From: Pseudomonas jessenii
Lineage (GTDB): Bacteria; Pseudomonadota; Gammaproteobacteria; Pseudomonadales; Pseudomonadaceae
DNA: 64,000 nucleotides
Assembly: GCF_002236115.1 (NCBI RefSeq)
Contig: NZ_NIWT01000003.1
Span: 496,001 to 560,000, forward strand
Direction: 5' to 3'
The notes under the pieces were generated by a model. That model saw nothing but the letters and a program-made list of their open reading frames with translations, was not told the DNA's origin and did not search any database. The position numbers were made by a program, and so were the translations under genes. Shown here one piece after another: positions 46,111 to 55,650 of this stretch (positions are counted from its first letter, which is position 1; each line of letters begins with the position of its first letter).

Positions 46111-47541
46111 TCAAAGACTCAAACGCTGGCGCAGTCCCTGGACATAATCCTGCCACTCACCGAGTACCCCCTGCTGAAACGCAGTAGCACTAACGCTCAA
46201 TTGGGCCGCGGCTTCTACAAAACTTTCAAGGGTATTTGGCGCACCCCATTCAGGGTCTGACAAACGTTTCTGACAGAATATTCGCCAGCGTTCTTGCTCT
46301 TCGGAGTTCAACGTGTCGGGAAAGTTGCGTGCGCGATATCGAAACAGCAATTCAGGCAAACGTTCGTCATCGAAAGGCCACTGCTCTTGTGCCAATTGCA
46401 TCGGGTCAACGGTCCTGACTTGTTCACACAATCGCCGATCCCGATCACCGATAAATCCATCGTATAACTGTTGCTCCGGATCCTGGCTCTGGGAAAAGTC
46501 TTCGCGGGCATAAATCGCCAGGATTTTATCCAGCCAAACTTTCCGGGCGCCATTGAGCTGCGACACCCTCTGCTGATACAGCGCCATATCCAGCCCCAGA
46601 CGCTGCTGATCTTCCTGGCGAAGTACCGACAACGGTGCCACCACCGGGCACTTGTTGATGTGAATCAGCTTCAACGGCACCGGCAACTCGCCTTCGGCCA
46701 GTTCGTCGCGGCGGGTATACAAGCGCTGGCGCAAACTTTCGGCATCCAGGTCGAGCAGGCCCTGGGGATCCAGGTGCAGGTCACAGACAATCAGGGCGTT
46801 TTTGTTGCGCGGGTGCCAGGCCAGCGGCAACACCACCCCCACATAGTTGCGCGCGGCCGAAAAACGTCCGGAAACATGCACCAGCGGTTGCAGCAGGCGT
46901 ATCTGGTCCATGACTTTTTGCTTGCTGCGCAGTTGAAATAGCCAGTCGTACAGCTTTGGCTGTTTTTCCCGTATCAGGCGCGCCAGGGCGATCGTCGCGC
47001 GAACGTCCGACAGTGCTTCGTGGGCATTGCCATGATCGATGCCATTGGCAGCGGTCAGGCGTTCGAGCTTGAGCGTGACCCGCCCCTCGTCATCGGTCGG
47101 CCAGACCAGGCCATCGGGACGCAAGGCATAGGCGGCGCGCACCACATCGATCAGGTCCCAGCGGCTATTGCCGCCCTGCCACTCCCGCGCATAGGGGTCG
47201 AAAAAGTTTCGGTACAGGCTGTAGCGGGTCATCTCGTCATCGAAACGCAAGGTGTTATACCCCGCACCACAGGTACCGGGCGCCGCGAGTTGGGCATGCA
47301 CCCGGGTCATGAAATCGGCTTCGCTCAAGCCGTGCTCTTGCAGTTGCCCGGGGGTGATTCCCGTGATCGCGCAGGCGGCAGGATGCGGCAGGATGTCGTC
47401 ACTGGGCTGGCAGTAAAGATTGACCGGTTCGTCGATTTCATTGAGATCGAAGTCGGTGCGCAGGCCGGCCATTTGCAACGGACGGTCACTACGGGGATTG
47501 ATGCCAGTGGTTTCGTAGTCGTACCAGAAAATGGAGGTCAC
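46111..47541 (-). CDS. sbcB: Exodeoxyribonuclease I
   Basis: A 3'-5' single-strand DNA exonuclease of 476 residues. The DEDDh catalytic motifs start with FWYDYETTGINPRSDRP and include NTLRFDDEMTRYSLYRN and HGNAHEALSDVRAT. The SH3-like and C-terminal helical domains of ExoI follow, with LFRYRARNFPDTL. It stands alone on the minus strand. Confidence 0.95.
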   Translation of the reverse strand: MTSIFWYDYETTGINPRSDRPLQMAGLRTDFDLNEIDEPVNLYCQPSDDILPHPAACAITGITPGQLQEHGLSEADFMTRVHAQLAAPGTCGAGYNTLRFDDEMTRYSLYRNFFDPYAREWQGGNSRWDLIDVVRAAYALRPDGLVWPTDDEGRVTLKLERLTAANGIDHGNAHEALSDVRATIALARLIREKQPKLYDWLFQLRSKQKVMDQIRLLQPLVHVSGRFSAARNYVGVVLPLAWHPRNKNALIVCDLHLDPQGLLDLDAESLRQRLYTRRDELAEGELPVPLKLIHINKCPVVAPLSVLRQEDQQRLGLDMALYQQRVSQLNGARKVWLDKILAIYAREDFSQSQDPEQQLYDGFIGDRDRRLCEQVRTVDPMQLAQEQWPFDDERLPELLFRYRARNFPDTLNSEEQERWRIFCQKRLSDPEWGAPNTLESFVEAAAQLSVSATAFQQGVLGEWQDYVQGLRQRLSL

Positions 47542-47741
47542 GGGCGATTCCTGAACTGAAGATCGGCAAAGTCTAGGCGTTCACCGCCCGCCCCGGCCAG
47601 TAGTCTTGTCATTCAAGCACCTTGCGCGACTCACCATGCAATGCATAGTTATGTCGTTTCCCCCGCCCCCCGCCCCTCGAATAGGCTGCTAGCATCGAAT
47701 GGATACACAATCCCGAATAAGGCCACATCATCAGGTTGCCC

Positions 47742-48467
47742 ATGCTCGAGACCACAGCACAGCCACGGAATGCGCCGCTGTCACCTCCGCTGGATACGCG
47801 GTACCAGGTCGAAACGCCGGAGGGCGTCGACCTGCCACTGCGCCCGGCCGGGTTGATGGTCCGTGCGCTGGCATTCTCCATTGATCTTGGTTTACGCGGC
47901 CTGGTCCTGGGCGTGCTGTTCATTGTGCTGGCGATGCTCGGCAAACTCGGAGCCGGGCTCGGCTCGATCCTGCTGTTCGTGGTGAGCTGGTGGTACATGG
48001 TGCTGTTCGAGGTGCTGAATCACGGTCGCTCGCCGGGCAAGCAATGGATGGGCCTGCAGGTGGTGCACGACGATGGCACCCCGGTCGGCTGGTCGGCGTC
48101 GCTGTTGCGCAACCTGCTGCGCGTTGTCGACCTGCTGCCGTTCGGTTACTTCCTCGGGGCCATCAGTTGCCTGCAACATCCCCACTTCAAGCGCCTCGGC
48201 GATATCGCCGCCGGGACCCTGGTGATCTACCGCGAACGACCGCACACCCGCCCCCAGCTCCCCGAAGCCCGGCCCCGCCGCCCGGCCTTTGTCCTGACAC
48301 TCACCGAGCAACGAGCCATCCTCGGGTTTGCCGAGCGCCAGGGTGAACTCTCCGAAGCGCGGGTCAATGAACTGGCTTCGATTCTCGCCCACCCCTTGCA
48401 AGTCGAACCCCCGCAGGCAGTGACCGAGCTCAACGGTATCGCCCGCGGCTTGTTGGGGCCGACATGA
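47742..48467 (+). CDS. RDD family membrane protein, first gene of the MoxR/DUF58 operon
   Basis: 241 residues. A short soluble N-terminus is followed by three membrane helices (about 45-70, 75-98 and 125-150). The RDD signature is around AGLMVRALAFSIDLGLRG, then HGRSPGKQWMGLQVVHDDG, and a cytoplasmic tail (about 170-241). A TTG two codons earlier is possible. It overlaps the SpoIIM-like gene by 4 bases. The operon RDD-SpoIIM-DUF4129-DUF4350-MoxR-DUF58 recurs in Pseudomonas, but its function is not established. Confidence 0.85.
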   Translation: MLETTAQPRNAPLSPPLDTRYQVETPEGVDLPLRPAGLMVRALAFSIDLGLRGLVLGVLFIVLAMLGKLGAGLGSILLFVVSWWYMVLFEVLNHGRSPGKQWMGLQVVHDDGTPVGWSASLLRNLLRVVDLLPFGYFLGAISCLQHPHFKRLGDIAAGTLVIYRERPHTRPQLPEARPRRPAFVLTLTEQRAILGFAERQGELSEARVNELASILAHPLQVEPPQAVTELNGIARGLLGPT

Positions 48468-49441
48468 AGCAAAGCCTTTTTGAAAGCCGGCACAAGGCCG
48501 AATGGGATCATTTCGCCCATCTGCTCGAGCAGTTGGAACGGGACGGCAAGGCTACCGAAGCCGGCAGCTTCCCGAAGGACTACCGACGCCTCTGCCAACA
48601 CCTGGCACTGGCACGGGAGCGTGGCTACAGCAGTTTTCTGATCGACTCCTTGCAGCAACAGGTGCTGCGCGGACACCAACAGCTTTACCGTCATCGCAGC
48701 CATTTGGGGGCCAATGTGCTGGCGTTCATCCTGGCCGACTTTCCGCGACTGGTGCGCGAACAGTGGCGTTTTGTCCTCGCCGCCAGCCTGATGTTTTTTG
48801 GCAGCCTGACCGGTTTCGCGCTGCTGGTGTACCTGTACCCGGCGCTGGTCTACAACCTGATCCCCGCCGAGCAGGTCAGCGAGATGCAAAGCATGTACGA
48901 CCCTGTTGCCGGTCACCTCGGGCGCACGGCGGAACGAGCCGCCAGTGAGGACTGGGCGATGTTCGGCTACTACATCATGCACAACATCGGCATTGCCTTT
49001 CAGACCTTCGCCAGTGGTTTGCTGTTCGGTCTGGGCAGCGTGTTTTTCCTGATTTTCAACGGCCTGATGATCGGTGCGGTGGCCGGGCACCTGACCTACG
49101 TCGGCTACGGACAAACCTTTTGGTCATTCGTGATCGGCCATGGCGCTTTCGAACTCAGCGCCATCGCCCTGGCCGGTGCCGCCGGTCTGAAGCTGGGCTG
49201 GGCCTTGGTCGCCCCGGGGCGCCTGCCACGGGCCGAGGCCTTGCGATTGGCTGCGCGCAAGAGCGTGCTGCTGATCTGCGGGGTCATGCTGTTTCTGTTG
49301 ATCGCGGCGTTTATCGAAGCCTATTGGTCGTCAATGACCGGCCCTTCGCACCAGACCAAATATCTGGTCGGCGCGGCGCTCTGGCTGTCGGTGGTGGTTT
49401 ATCTCGTGTTTGCCGGACGTCAGCGCCATGCGCCTGAGTGA
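48464..49441 (+). CDS. SpoIIM-family (stage II sporulation protein M-like) membrane protein
   Basis: 325 residues. An N-terminal cytoplasmic region (about 1-95) is followed by about five hydrophobic segments (about 100-125, 165-195, 200-215, 235-258 and 270-320). The SpoIIM family is named from a peptidoglycan hydrolase complex of Bacillus engulfment. Here it does not imply sporulation, as these genes are also common in operons with MoxR and DUF58. Overlaps with both neighbours (48464 and 49428) indicate co-translation. Confidence 0.85.
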   Translation: MKQSLFESRHKAEWDHFAHLLEQLERDGKATEAGSFPKDYRRLCQHLALARERGYSSFLIDSLQQQVLRGHQQLYRHRSHLGANVLAFILADFPRLVREQWRFVLAASLMFFGSLTGFALLVYLYPALVYNLIPAEQVSEMQSMYDPVAGHLGRTAERAASEDWAMFGYYIMHNIGIAFQTFASGLLFGLGSVFFLIFNGLMIGAVAGHLTYVGYGQTFWSFVIGHGAFELSAIALAGAAGLKLGWALVAPGRLPRAEALRLAARKSVLLICGVMLFLLIAAFIEAYWSSMTGPSHQTKYLVGAALWLSVVVYLVFAGRQRHAPE

Positions 49442-50972
49442 CGCCACGGTGGTGATTCGCCCGCGCTCGACCTGGGAAGCCATGGACCTGGGGGTGCTGC
49501 TGAGCCAACGCCACCGACGTCTGTTGATGACCAGTTGGGCCTTGGTCACCTTGCCGGTTTTCGCGCTGCTCAGTTGGGGGCTCTGGGATTCGCCCGATCT
49601 CGCCGTGTTCATTTTCTGGTGGCTGAAGCCGGCGTTCGAACGCCTTCCCCTATACATCCTGTCCAAAGCCATGTTCGGTGAAACGCCCACGCTCAAACAG
49701 GCCCTGCGCCAATGGCCACGTCTGCTCAAGCCGCAATTGCTGGCCAGCCTGACCTGGCGACGCCTGAGTTTGCCCCGCAGTTTCGTGATGCCGGTGGTGC
49801 AACTCGAAGGACTGGACGGGCAGCAACGGCAACAACGCCTACAAGTGCTGTTGCAGCGAGACGCCGGCACCGCACGCTGGCTGACGATCATCGGCGCGCA
49901 CCTGGAAGGCGCATTGTGGGTCGGCTTGATGGTGTTGTTCTATCTGCTGCTGCCACAACAGGTCGCGCTCGACTGGAGCTGGCAGTCGCTGATCTCGGCG
50001 GCCACCCAGGACTGGCGTTGGCTGGAACACCTGACTAATGCCTTTTATGCACTGGTGCTGGTGGCCTGGGAACCGATCTATGTCGCCTGCGGTTTCAGCC
50101 TGTACCTGAACCGGCGCACCGTGCTGGAGGCCTGGGATATCGAACTGGTGTTTCGCCGGATGCGCCAACGCCTGGTCAGTGCAGGCGCTGTCCTGTTGAT
50201 GGCCGTGATTATGCTGATGCCAACCACCCACAACGCATGGGCCACAGAACCGGCCTTCTCACCCGACAGCCCGCGCCTGCTGGGCCAGCCCCTTACCAGT
50301 CAGGCCTCCAGGGACAGCATCAAGGCGATCCTCGAACAGGCGCCCTTCAAGAACCGGGAATCGGTCACGCGCTACCGCTTTGGCGAAGAGCAACCGAATG
50401 CTGAAGCTTTGGACGACGGCAAGACACCACAATGGTTGAAGGCGCTGTTGAAGCTGTTCGAGGGGCAACACTTCGGGGCATTGGCGACACTGATCGAAAT
50501 CGTACTGTGGGGCATCGTCATTGGCGCCGTCGGCCTGTTGATCTGGCGCTATCGCGACTGGCTGCAGGCGTTCGTCAGCCGACGACCGCCCCTCAATGTC
50601 AAAGCCACGCGACCGTTACCGCAGCAGGCGTTCGGCCTGGACCTCAAGCCCGAATCCCTGCCCGCCGACATCGCCGCCCACGCCGAAAGCCTCTGGCAAG
50701 CCCACCCACGCGAAGCGCTTGGCTTGCTCTATCGCGCTCTGCTCAGCCGCCTGCTGCACGACTTCAATATCGTGCTCAAGGCCGCCGACACCGAAGGCCA
50801 GGTGCTTCGGCGTGTCGAGCTACTGCAGCAGCCGGCCTTGCTGGCCTACAGCCAAAACCTTACCGGGCACTGGCAAAACATGGCCTACGGGCATCGCCTG
50901 CCGCCCGCTCAAGTGCAACAGGAACTGTGTAACGGCTGGCGTGTTCTGTTCGGTCCGGAGGCTGTCCGTTGA
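49428..50972 (+). CDS. DUF4129 domain membrane protein
   Basis: 514 residues from MRLSDATVVIRPRSTWEAMD. Hydrophobic segments lie at about 40-70, 165-190, 205-235, 265-280 and 355-375. The DUF4129 domain is C-terminal (about 400-510, with PREALGLLYRALLSRLLHDF). The long N-terminal part is unassigned. The start lies 14 bases inside the SpoIIM-like gene, and the stop codon overlaps the DUF4350 start by 4 bases. Confidence 0.85.
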   Translation: MRLSDATVVIRPRSTWEAMDLGVLLSQRHRRLLMTSWALVTLPVFALLSWGLWDSPDLAVFIFWWLKPAFERLPLYILSKAMFGETPTLKQALRQWPRLLKPQLLASLTWRRLSLPRSFVMPVVQLEGLDGQQRQQRLQVLLQRDAGTARWLTIIGAHLEGALWVGLMVLFYLLLPQQVALDWSWQSLISAATQDWRWLEHLTNAFYALVLVAWEPIYVACGFSLYLNRRTVLEAWDIELVFRRMRQRLVSAGAVLLMAVIMLMPTTHNAWATEPAFSPDSPRLLGQPLTSQASRDSIKAILEQAPFKNRESVTRYRFGEEQPNAEALDDGKTPQWLKALLKLFEGQHFGALATLIEIVLWGIVIGAVGLLIWRYRDWLQAFVSRRPPLNVKATRPLPQQAFGLDLKPESLPADIAAHAESLWQAHPREALGLLYRALLSRLLHDFNIVLKAADTEGQVLRRVELLQQPALLAYSQNLTGHWQNMAYGHRLPPAQVQQELCNGWRVLFGPEAVR

Positions 50973-52132
50973 GTCGGCGCCGGGGTTCGATAGCCGGTGC
51001 GTTGATGGCCGTGTTGCTGGCTGCGTTGAGTGTTTATCTGTACCTCAAGGCGACTCCCTACCAGACCGAAATCGATCACGGCCCCTCCCCCGAAGCCAAT
51101 GCCAACCCTTATCTGGCGGCCGAGTTGTTCCTGCGCAAGCAAGGCCTGAAGGTCGGCCACGCCAATGGCCTCGATATCCTGCCCAGCCTCGACCCGCATC
51201 AACACAGCCTGCTGTTGCTCGGGGAACGCTACAACATGACCCCACGGCAGATCGACCAGGTGATGAACTGGACCCGGGCCGGCGGGCGGCTTCTGTTCGT
51301 CGCCGAGTCGCTGTGGGATGAAAAACTCGGCCATAGCAATGACCTGCTGCTCGACCGGGTGCAACTGCACCAGTCCTTGAGCAAAGACCTCAAGGACCCA
51401 CCGCCGGATGTCGGTGACGATCCGTACCCGCAACTGACCAAGCTCTATCTGGAAGGCGAAGACGCCCCGGCCTATGCCGGTTTCGATACCGCGTTCCATC
51501 TCGAAGACCCGAAAAACCTCGCCCTGGCCTGGGCCAACAGCGCCAGGGCCACGCATATGATGCAACTCAACCACGGGCTCGGTTCGATCATCGTGGTCAC
51601 CGATGCCGACCTGTGGAAAACCCCGACCATCGACCGGTACGACAACGCCTGGCTGCTCTGGTACCTGACCGCCGACACCCGCGTGACGCTGATCTTCAAC
51701 ACCGATCACGACAGCCTGCTTACGTTACTACTGCGTTACTTCCCCCAGGCGCTGGTCGCGTTGCTCGCCTTGATCGGCCTGAGTTTCTGGCACTTTGGCG
51801 TGCGCCAGGGACCGCTGCTGGAAGCGGCTCCGAAAGCACGCCGGCAATTGCAGGAGCACCTGCGCGCCAGTGCCGACTTCCTGTTGCGCCGCAACGGTCA
51901 GGCCGTCCTGCTGCAAGCCTTGCAGCAAGACATCCTGCGGCGTGTACGGCGTCGTCACCCCGGTTTTGAACAGCTCGGCGTTGCCGAACAATGGCTGGTG
52001 CTCGCGCGCCTGACCGGCCAACCCACACGCGCCATCAGCCAGGCCATGAGCCCGCGGCCGAAACAACGGCTTTCCAGCGTTGAATTCAGCCGCCAGGTCG
52101 CCCACCTGCAAACCTTGAGGAACGCCTTATGA
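50969..52132 (+). CDS. DUF4350 domain protein
   Basis: 387 residues from a TTG start overlapping the DUF4129 stop, with GGAGG 8 bases upstream. The DUF4350 domain (about 40-230, YLAAELFLRKQGLKV... and GRLLFVAESLW) follows an N-terminal membrane anchor (about 10-28), with a second hydrophobic helix at about 250-272 and a cytoplasmic tail. Its TGA overlaps an ATG (52131-52133), but the expected MoxR gene does not follow: 3.5 kb of unrelated DNA intervenes. That ATG opens only a 14-codon frame. Confidence 0.85.
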   Translation: MSRRRGSIAGALMAVLLAALSVYLYLKATPYQTEIDHGPSPEANANPYLAAELFLRKQGLKVGHANGLDILPSLDPHQHSLLLLGERYNMTPRQIDQVMNWTRAGGRLLFVAESLWDEKLGHSNDLLLDRVQLHQSLSKDLKDPPPDVGDDPYPQLTKLYLEGEDAPAYAGFDTAFHLEDPKNLALAWANSARATHMMQLNHGLGSIIVVTDADLWKTPTIDRYDNAWLLWYLTADTRVTLIFNTDHDSLLTLLLRYFPQALVALLALIGLSFWHFGVRQGPLLEAAPKARRQLQEHLRASADFLLRRNGQAVLLQALQQDILRRVRRRHPGFEQLGVAEQWLVLARLTGQPTRAISQAMSPRPKQRLSSVEFSRQVAHLQTLRNAL

Positions 52133-52258
52133 TCTGGCACCTGACAAGTGTTGGATTCCCATTGGATTAGAAGACAGTCCCTTACGAGCTGTTCGAGGCT
52201 ACCTCCGGCAGTTGCGGGTGCAAGCCACATTTGAGTCGGCCTCTCATCGTCCGCATTG

Positions 52259-52280
52259 GGTTGAATCCACAGCCGAAAGC
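52259..52280 (+). repeat. Left arm of the 22-base inverted repeat
   Basis: Begins GGTTGAATCC and ends GCCGAAAGC. Its exact reverse complement lies at 55184-55205. The two arms bracket the GGDEF-EAL gene. Confidence 0.85.
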
Positions 52281-52304
52281 GGACGTCCCCAGGCACCTAC
52301 GAAG

Positions 52305-54815
52305 TTATGGCGATTTAGACTTGGTCCGTGTGAAATCAGTACTCGCCATTAATCTTTCGTGAACATACTCCTCAAATTGTTCGGCTGGCAGTGGCGGGGA
52401 AAACAGGAATCCCTGGTAGGTCTGGCAGCCATGCTTGACCAGAAAGATGCGCTGAGCTTCTGTCTCCACACCTTCTGCAATCACCGAAAGCCCCAATATC
52501 TGGCTCAGACTCACAATCGCGCAGGCGATGGCGGCGTCGTTGGGATCAACCAGCACATCTCTGATGAAGGACTGATCGATCTTGAGTTGATCCAGCGGAA
52601 GGCTCTTCAGGTATGACAGTGACGAGTAGCCGGTTCCGAAATCATCCAGCGAAAGGCCTATGCCGATCTCTTTCAACTCGATCATTTTGGCGACAGTACC
52701 TTCCATATCCTCTATCAGCAGGCCTTCGGTCAGTTCCAGTTTCAATTTCTTCGGATCGGCCCCCGTGTATCTCAGTACTTGCAGTACCTCCTCGACGAAG
52801 TCCGGATGGTGAAACTGGCGGGCGCTGACATTCACAGCCATACCCAGTCGGGCGGTTTCCGAACGCTTTGCCCAGGCAACCAGCTGAGTGCAGGCTGCCT
52901 GCAGCGCCCAACGGCCTAATGGCAGAATCAACCCTGTTTCCTCTGCCAATGGAATGAACTCGCCTGGAAACACGACTCCGCGCTCAGGATTCCGCCATCT
53001 CATCAGTGCCTCTGCGCCAATGATACGGCCCTCACTATTCACCTGCGGCTGGTAATGAAGAAGGAATTCGTTGTCCTGCAAGCCTTGGCGCAAGTCTACT
53101 TCCAGTCTGGCGCGTGCCGTGGCAACCGCCTGCATTTCCGGATCGAAGAAGCGCATGGTATTGCGGCCCGCCGCCTTGGCGCGATACATCGCCAGGTCAG
53201 CGCGCTTCAGAATATCGTCCGCTGTGCTCAGTTGCCCCTGGAACAGCGCAATGCCGAGGCTGGGGGTGCTGTGGTGCTCATATCCATCCAACTGGTAGGA
53301 AATGTTCAGAGAGTTGAGAATCTTTTCGCCAATAGCCTTGGCCTGGATAGCTGCGTCTGGAGGATTCTCATTAAGGCCATCCAGCAGGACGACGAATTCG
53401 TCTCCGCCCAGGCGAGCCACGGTGTCGCTCTCGCGTATGCAGCCGCAAAGGCGCAGAGCAACTTGCTGCAGCAACATGTCGCCTCTGTCATGCCCCAGCG
53501 TGTCGTTCAGTGCCTTGAAGTTATCCAGGTCAATGAGAATTATCCCGTTCGTATGCAGGCTACGGGCGCTGCCCGCCAGCAGATGCTGTAACCGGTCCAA
53601 CATGAGCCGCCTGTTGGCCAGCCCGGTCAACTGATCGTAGAAGGCCAAACGCTGGACCTCTTGCTCAGCGGTCTTACGGTGGGTGATGTCAGTATTGATC
53701 GACAGAACGGATTGCGGCTGGCCATCATCGTCTCGCACCAGGGTTCGATGACTTTCGAGCGTGATGGTGCAGCCATCCCGGCGTCGAAGTGTAACTTCGT
53801 CCGCCCAGTCACCCGTTTCTATCAGGCTGTCAGTGGCCGCATTGAAAGCGGCGCTACCCTGGTAGATCAACTCCTGTGCCGATTTGCCGAGTGCCTCTTC
53901 CTTTGACAGACCGTAGAGACGCTCGGCACTTTTGTTCCAGTACAGGATGCGGTTATCCATCCCGTGAACGACAATGGCGTCCTGGGCCTTGTCCAGCAGC
54001 GATGCTTGCTGGCGGGCCTGCTTCTCGCTTTCGCGCAGCACTGCCAGATAACCTTCCCTTTCGGCTGCTTGCGACTCCATTTCGCGCCTGATCTTGCCCC
54101 CGTAGATAACGGCCGCACTGACCATCAGTAGCACGAACACCATGATCGCGTATTCGACCCGGCGCAGTTCTTCGACCGACTCAAGCTCCTCCTCCAGGAG
54201 CTTGCTTTGAATCAGGCCAACGCGATCCCGCACGGTACTGAGTGAGGCGAGCAACAGGGCAAACTTCCTGTCCATCGTTGCCATGCGTTTGCCGGCATTG
54301 TCCGACTGCCCCTCCCTGAAGTAGGAAAAGATCAGCAAGGCCTCGTTCACCATTTCGACCATCGCGGCATCAACTGCGCCCACCTCATCCTTCAATGCAA
54401 GGGTAAAGGCCTGTATATCTGCACTGTGTTCAGCCTCATTGGCGATCCGTACTTCCAACTGTTTTTTGGCCATTGCCAAATGCTCGTTGAAGGCGCGCAG
54501 GGCTTCATTCATGTTCCGCGATTCGGCTTCAACATTATGTGTATCGAACACATTATTGCCCGGCGCATTGACTGTGGAAGCCAGGCTGCCCAGCGTTGAA
54601 TAGCTCGACAGCTGTTGGACCCACGACTGGTTTGCCTTGATGGAGCGGTGATAGGTATCGACGATCAGGTGATTCAATAGCACGCTCAGCACAACAACCA
54701 GCACGTCGAATCCCGCAAGAAAAAAGTACATGCGGTGCCATTTGGTCGAGCGCGGCTTATTTGAACTGGTGGGTATGGCTTGCTTTGCGGCGCTTTTATT
54801 CCTGAAAAAATCCAT
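52305..54815 (-). CDS. PAS-GGDEF-EAL cyclic-di-GMP enzyme
   Basis: 836 residues from MDFFRNKSAAKQAIPTSS, with GGAG 8 bases upstream. A TM helix (about 33-55), a periplasmic helical sensor (about 58-205), a second helix (about 210-232), PAS (about 265-380, DAIVVHGMDNRILYWNKSAERL), GGDEF (about 390-545) and EAL (about 560-820). The cyclase motif is LGGDEFVVLLDG, with an RxxD inhibition site 5 residues before it (RESD). The phosphodiesterase motifs include AEALMRWRN and LDDFGTGYSSLSYLKSLP. Both catalytic sites look intact, so either activity is possible. Its codon use is less GC-biased than its neighbours, and it runs against the flanking operon. Confidence 0.9.
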   Translation of the reverse strand: MDFFRNKSAAKQAIPTSSNKPRSTKWHRMYFFLAGFDVLVVVLSVLLNHLIVDTYHRSIKANQSWVQQLSSYSTLGSLASTVNAPGNNVFDTHNVEAESRNMNEALRAFNEHLAMAKKQLEVRIANEAEHSADIQAFTLALKDEVGAVDAAMVEMVNEALLIFSYFREGQSDNAGKRMATMDRKFALLLASLSTVRDRVGLIQSKLLEEELESVEELRRVEYAIMVFVLLMVSAAVIYGGKIRREMESQAAEREGYLAVLRESEKQARQQASLLDKAQDAIVVHGMDNRILYWNKSAERLYGLSKEEALGKSAQELIYQGSAAFNAATDSLIETGDWADEVTLRRRDGCTITLESHRTLVRDDDGQPQSVLSINTDITHRKTAEQEVQRLAFYDQLTGLANRRLMLDRLQHLLAGSARSLHTNGIILIDLDNFKALNDTLGHDRGDMLLQQVALRLCGCIRESDTVARLGGDEFVVLLDGLNENPPDAAIQAKAIGEKILNSLNISYQLDGYEHHSTPSLGIALFQGQLSTADDILKRADLAMYRAKAAGRNTMRFFDPEMQAVATARARLEVDLRQGLQDNEFLLHYQPQVNSEGRIIGAEALMRWRNPERGVVFPGEFIPLAEETGLILPLGRWALQAACTQLVAWAKRSETARLGMAVNVSARQFHHPDFVEEVLQVLRYTGADPKKLKLELTEGLLIEDMEGTVAKMIELKEIGIGLSLDDFGTGYSSLSYLKSLPLDQLKIDQSFIRDVLVDPNDAAIACAIVSLSQILGLSVIAEGVETEAQRIFLVKHGCQTYQGFLFSPPLPAEQFEEYVHERLMASTDFTRTKSKSP

Positions 54816-55183
54816 TTCACAAACTCCAAACATAATCCTTCTAAATTGATCAATAGAAGCAGTATTCGGAAACCAATCAACCTTTTGTGCCGCCACCTGA
54901 ACCTGAGAACACACCGCGCGTAGCATTAGCCAAATTTTTTCTCTGTTCTGGATTCACGCTGGTTTTCGTGAGCGAAGCTCCCGAGTGTCGTTGCGCATTT
55001 GCGCCCCTGAACTGGATGCTTCATGCAGGATAGTCGAGTGACACAGGGCACGTTGCGGGTCATTTCCGCGCAGCCTGCCGGACTGCCTGATCAGCTTCGA
55101 CAGCAGACCAAGCATAGCCACTAATTTGCCATTATTCTGTTCGCCGACTGCTCCAGGTCGGTAGCAGCCCTTGACGGTCGGCA
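54816..55183. other. Gene-free upstream region of the GGDEF-EAL gene
   Basis: About 370 bases with no gene. Promoter of the minus-strand GGDEF-EAL gene probably lies near 54840-54960, in the AT-rich part, but no -35/-10 pair could be assigned. Confidence 0.4.
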
Positions 55184-55205
55184 GCTTTCGGCTGTGGATT
55201 CAACC
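55184..55205 (-). repeat. Right arm of the 22-base inverted repeat
   Basis: On the plus strand it reads GCTTTCGGC ... GGATTCAACC, the perfect reverse complement of 52259-52280. The next bases (GGTCGATGCAACAC, then GTGTTGCA at 55246) form a further 8-base inverted pair of the kind seen at insertion-sequence ends, suggestive only. Confidence 0.85.
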
Positions 55206-55275
55206 GGTCGATGCAACACAGCTAAATTCTGTGTAGGCAGAAGGAGTGTTGCAGGCTTGCTCTGCTGTGAAATTG

Positions 55276-55475
55276 TCACTGGCTGAACCCGTCCCTGCTA
55301 TCTACGACATGCGCCGTTGCCGCCTGATACCGGTGCGGCAGATACGTTTCAAGCAGCTCCAGCCATGCTTTTCGCTCGCATCACCCTTGGTTCCGGGATG
55401 GCCGAATGACTGCCGCGACACGGCAAGGCTTTGCTGCACCTTATCGTGCAGACCTGACAGCAGCGTTTGATTCAC
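55276..55475 (-). pseudogene. Truncated, frameshifted remnant resembling a DUF6602-type gene
   Basis: From a GTG at 55473-55475 the minus strand encodes MNQTLLSGLHDKVQQSLAV ... GHPGTKGDASEK. A one-base loss near 55366 then shifts the frame, and the continuation reads WLELLETYLPHRYQAATAHV and VDSRDGFSQ before a stop. The two segments join into the start of the DUF6602 pattern as I remember it (GTKGDASE, LLxTYLPxRY, AHVVDSxG). The rest of the gene is missing. The family has no firm function. The assignment rests on memory of this pattern. Confidence 0.6.
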
Positions 55476-55650
55476 TCATCGAACCAAATTCTCCCAAGCA
55501 AGGCAGGTAATGTCGGCAGTTGACCGTCATAGACTAACCTCCACCTCTGACGAACGCTCAAATGAAGGGTTGCCATGGGTTTGCAATGAGGCAGATTGGC
55601 AGTCACTCACTCGTTCCGCGCGTAAAAAAAACGTGAAAAAGTTAGATTAG

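Noticed and set aside
48464-49441. SpoIIM-like gene as sporulation evidence
   Set aside because: The family is common in non-sporulating bacteria in MoxR/DUF58 operons, and no other sporulation gene is present.
52133-52258. A reading frame of about 66 codons on the plus strand beyond DUF4350
   Set aside because: No start with a ribosome-binding site, no recognised family, and it crosses the inverted repeat.
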